Assembly (NCBI GenBank): GCA_964568735.1
Contig: CAZMRF010000055.1
Coordinates: 1 to 35,246, forward strand
Length of the DNA stretch: 35,246 nt
DNA from: CAZMRF01 sp964568735
GTDB taxonomy: Bacteria; Acidobacteriota; Polarisedimenticolia; JACPZX01
Direction: 5' to 3'
Shown here: positions 34,125-35,246 of the stretch, in pieces
Numbering within the stretch: the first letter of the stretch is position 1
Layout: each line of letters starts with the position of its first letter
Made by a program: the position numbers and the translations under genes
The notes under the pieces: generated by a model
What the model was told of the DNA's origin: nothing
Databases searched by the model: none
What the model saw: only the letters and a program-made list of their open reading frames with translations

Positions 34125-34780
34125 TGTCCCACCCCCGGGCCGTGGCGGCCTACGAGGTAGAGGAGGGGGAAGAGGAAGATCCAGATGATGTCCACGAAGT
34201 GCCAGTAGAGGCCGGTCATCTCTACGGGGGAGTAGTACTCGGGGGTGAAGCGGTCCTTGGCGGCCTTCACGATGAGCCAGGTGAGGAGGCCGGCTCCCAC
34301 GATCATGTGGAAGGCGTGCATGCCGGTCATGGCGAAGTAGAGCGAGAAGAAGATCTGGCCCTCCCGCGGGTACTGGTCCAGGTGGAAGGTGGGGCCGGGG
34401 ATGAGGTTCTCGTGGTACTTGTGGCTGTACTCGACGACCTTCACGCCCAGGAAGACCGCCCCCAGCACGATCGTCAGGACGAGGCCGAGGATGAGCGCCC
34501 GCTTCCTTCCGAGCTGGGCGGCATGGACGGCCATCGCCATCGTCAGGCTGCTGATGATCAGGACGCCGGTGTTCATGGTGCCCAGGAAGACGTCAAGGTG
34601 GTGGCTCGCCTCGGCGAAAGCTCCGGGGTACTTGAAGCGGTAGACGGTGTAGACGCAGAAGAGGCCGCCGAAGAACAGGATCTCGGTGATCAGGAAGACC
34701 CACATCCCGAGCGCGGCGGTGAGTTGCTGCTGCTCGAGATTCTCGAAGTGGTGCGCCAGCGCCCCGCGGGCCTCAGACAA
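34121..34780 (-). CDS. ctaE: Cytochrome c oxidase subunit III
   Basis: 219 aa of usual bacterial length with about five membrane segments. Family signatures: LGMWVFLITEILFFGGLF at the N-terminus, FLGTMNTGVLIISSLTMAMA, FSLYFAMTGMHAFHMIVGA and GLYWHFVDIIWIFLFPLLY at the end, with the conserved His and Glu residues of subunit III. It does not bind metal but stabilises proton pumping by subunit I. The start overlaps the ctaD end by eight bases. Confidence 0.96.
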   Translation of the reverse strand: MSEARGALAHHFENLEQQQLTAALGMWVFLITEILFFGGLFCVYTVYRFKYPGAFAEASHHLDVFLGTMNTGVLIISSLTMAMAVHAAQLGRKRALILGLVLTIVLGAVFLGVKVVEYSHKYHENLIPGPTFHLDQYPREGQIFFSLYFAMTGMHAFHMIVGAGLLTWLIVKAAKDRFTPEYYSPVEMTGLYWHFVDIIWIFLFPLLYLVGRHGPGVGH

Positions 34781-35246
34781 GGGCGGCCTCCTCCCGGGCT
34801 GGAGGCGGGTAGTTGTAGGCGTCCTCGTTGACCGTGGGGGTCACGGGGAAGTTCGCCGTGGGCGGGGGGGACGGCGTCTTCCACTCGAGGCCGGTCGCGT
34901 TCCAGGGGTTGGCGGGCGCCACCTTCCCGTACCTCATCGACCAGATGAAGTAGACGAGGGGGATGACGTAGCCCACCCCCAGGATCGACGCCCCCGCGGT
35001 GGACATGACGTTCAGGACCTGAAATTCCGGCGGATAGATATGGTAGCGCCTCGGCATGCCGAGGTAACCGAGGACGAACTGCGGTAAGAAGGTCAAGTTG
35101 AAGCCGAGGAAAATGATGAGGGCCGAAAATTTGGCCCACACTTCGGGATACATGCGCCCGGTGATCTTCGGCCACCAGAAGTGCAGCCCGGCCAGGTACG
35201 CCATCACCGCGCCGCCGACCATGATGTAGTGGAAGTGGGCGACCAC
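34773..35246 (-). CDS. ctaD: Cytochrome c oxidase subunit I, C-terminal part (partial)
   Basis: The last 157 residues of subunit I; the rest lies beyond the right edge. AHFHYIMVGG at the visible start is the helix X motif whose two histidines ligate heme a3 and heme a. FLPQFVLGYLGMPRRYHIYP and NPWNATGLEWKTPSPPPTANF are conserved C-terminal features of caa3-type subunit I. Subunit I reduces oxygen and pumps protons in the inner membrane. Gene order ctaD-ctaE-ctaF with overlaps is standard. Confidence 0.97.
   Translation of the reverse strand: MVAHFHYIMVGGAVMAYLAGLHFWWPKITGRMYPEVWAKFSALIIFLGFNLTFLPQFVLGYLGMPRRYHIYPPEFQVLNVMSTAGASILGVGYVIPLVYFIWSMRYGKVAPANPWNATGLEWKTPSPPPTANFPVTPTVNEDAYNYPPPAREEAALV

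Noticed and set aside
1..35246. CRISPR arrays, tRNA/rRNA genes and insertion sequences
   Set aside because: I saw no regularly spaced repeats, cloverleaf-like segments or transposase motifs. Small RNAs cannot be excluded by eye.

Overview
This is high-GC bacterial DNA with tightly packed, often overlapping genes and Shine-Dalgarno starts. The organism cannot be named from it. A caa3-type cytochrome oxidase operon and a VIT/VWA protein coupled to an ECF-like sigma factor suggest a free-living aerobe from an environmental phylum, which is only a guess. About 30 kb in the middle reads as a defence island. A run of 10 N (33464-33473) is a scaffold gap, so the link to the oxidase operon at the right end depends on scaffolding.

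Left arm (1-4113, minus strand). A textbook promoter (4085-4113) drives an unknown small protein, a GIY-YIG nuclease and a short HNH nuclease. These are followed by the DarT-DarG toxin-antitoxin pair, which modifies and repairs DNA by ADP-ribosylation. The N-terminal half of a second HNH nuclease runs off the left edge. Next (4450-7902, minus) is an operon of a VIT/VWA protein, a sigma-like protein and a 77-aa protein. An ArdC-type antirestriction metalloprotease follows on the plus strand (8227-9231).

Centre. Two large operons diverge from a 355-bp spacer (13597-13951). The leftward operon (13596-9428) encodes an XPB-like helicase, two paralogous proteins of unknown family and a small WYL-domain protein with a membrane anchor. 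The helicase tail and both paralogues appear to share one repeated module, so this looks like a dedicated multi-protein system that I do not recognise. The rightward operon (13952-30911) encodes a 1749-aa DUF1998 helicase with a nuclease-like tail, a SNF2 helicase, an Eco57I-type adenine methyltransferase and a DUF262/DUF1524 (GmrSD-type) nuclease. After these comes the decayed tail of a second methyltransferase, then a CBS-HEPN protein coupled to a small SF2 helicase. The first three genes resemble class 1 DISARM (SNF2 + adenine MTase + DUF1998 helicase), but drmA and drmB look fused and no drmC (PLD nuclease) is present.

Right arm. Two membrane proteins (32694-31108, minus) are transcribed from a good promoter flanked by four copies of GGTGATC. 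After about 1 kb of poor, gapped sequence come ctaF, ctaE and the C-terminal part of ctaD (minus). The strongest candidates for something undescribed are the shared-module helicase operon (9428-13596) and the CBS-HEPN/helicase pair (28603-30911).
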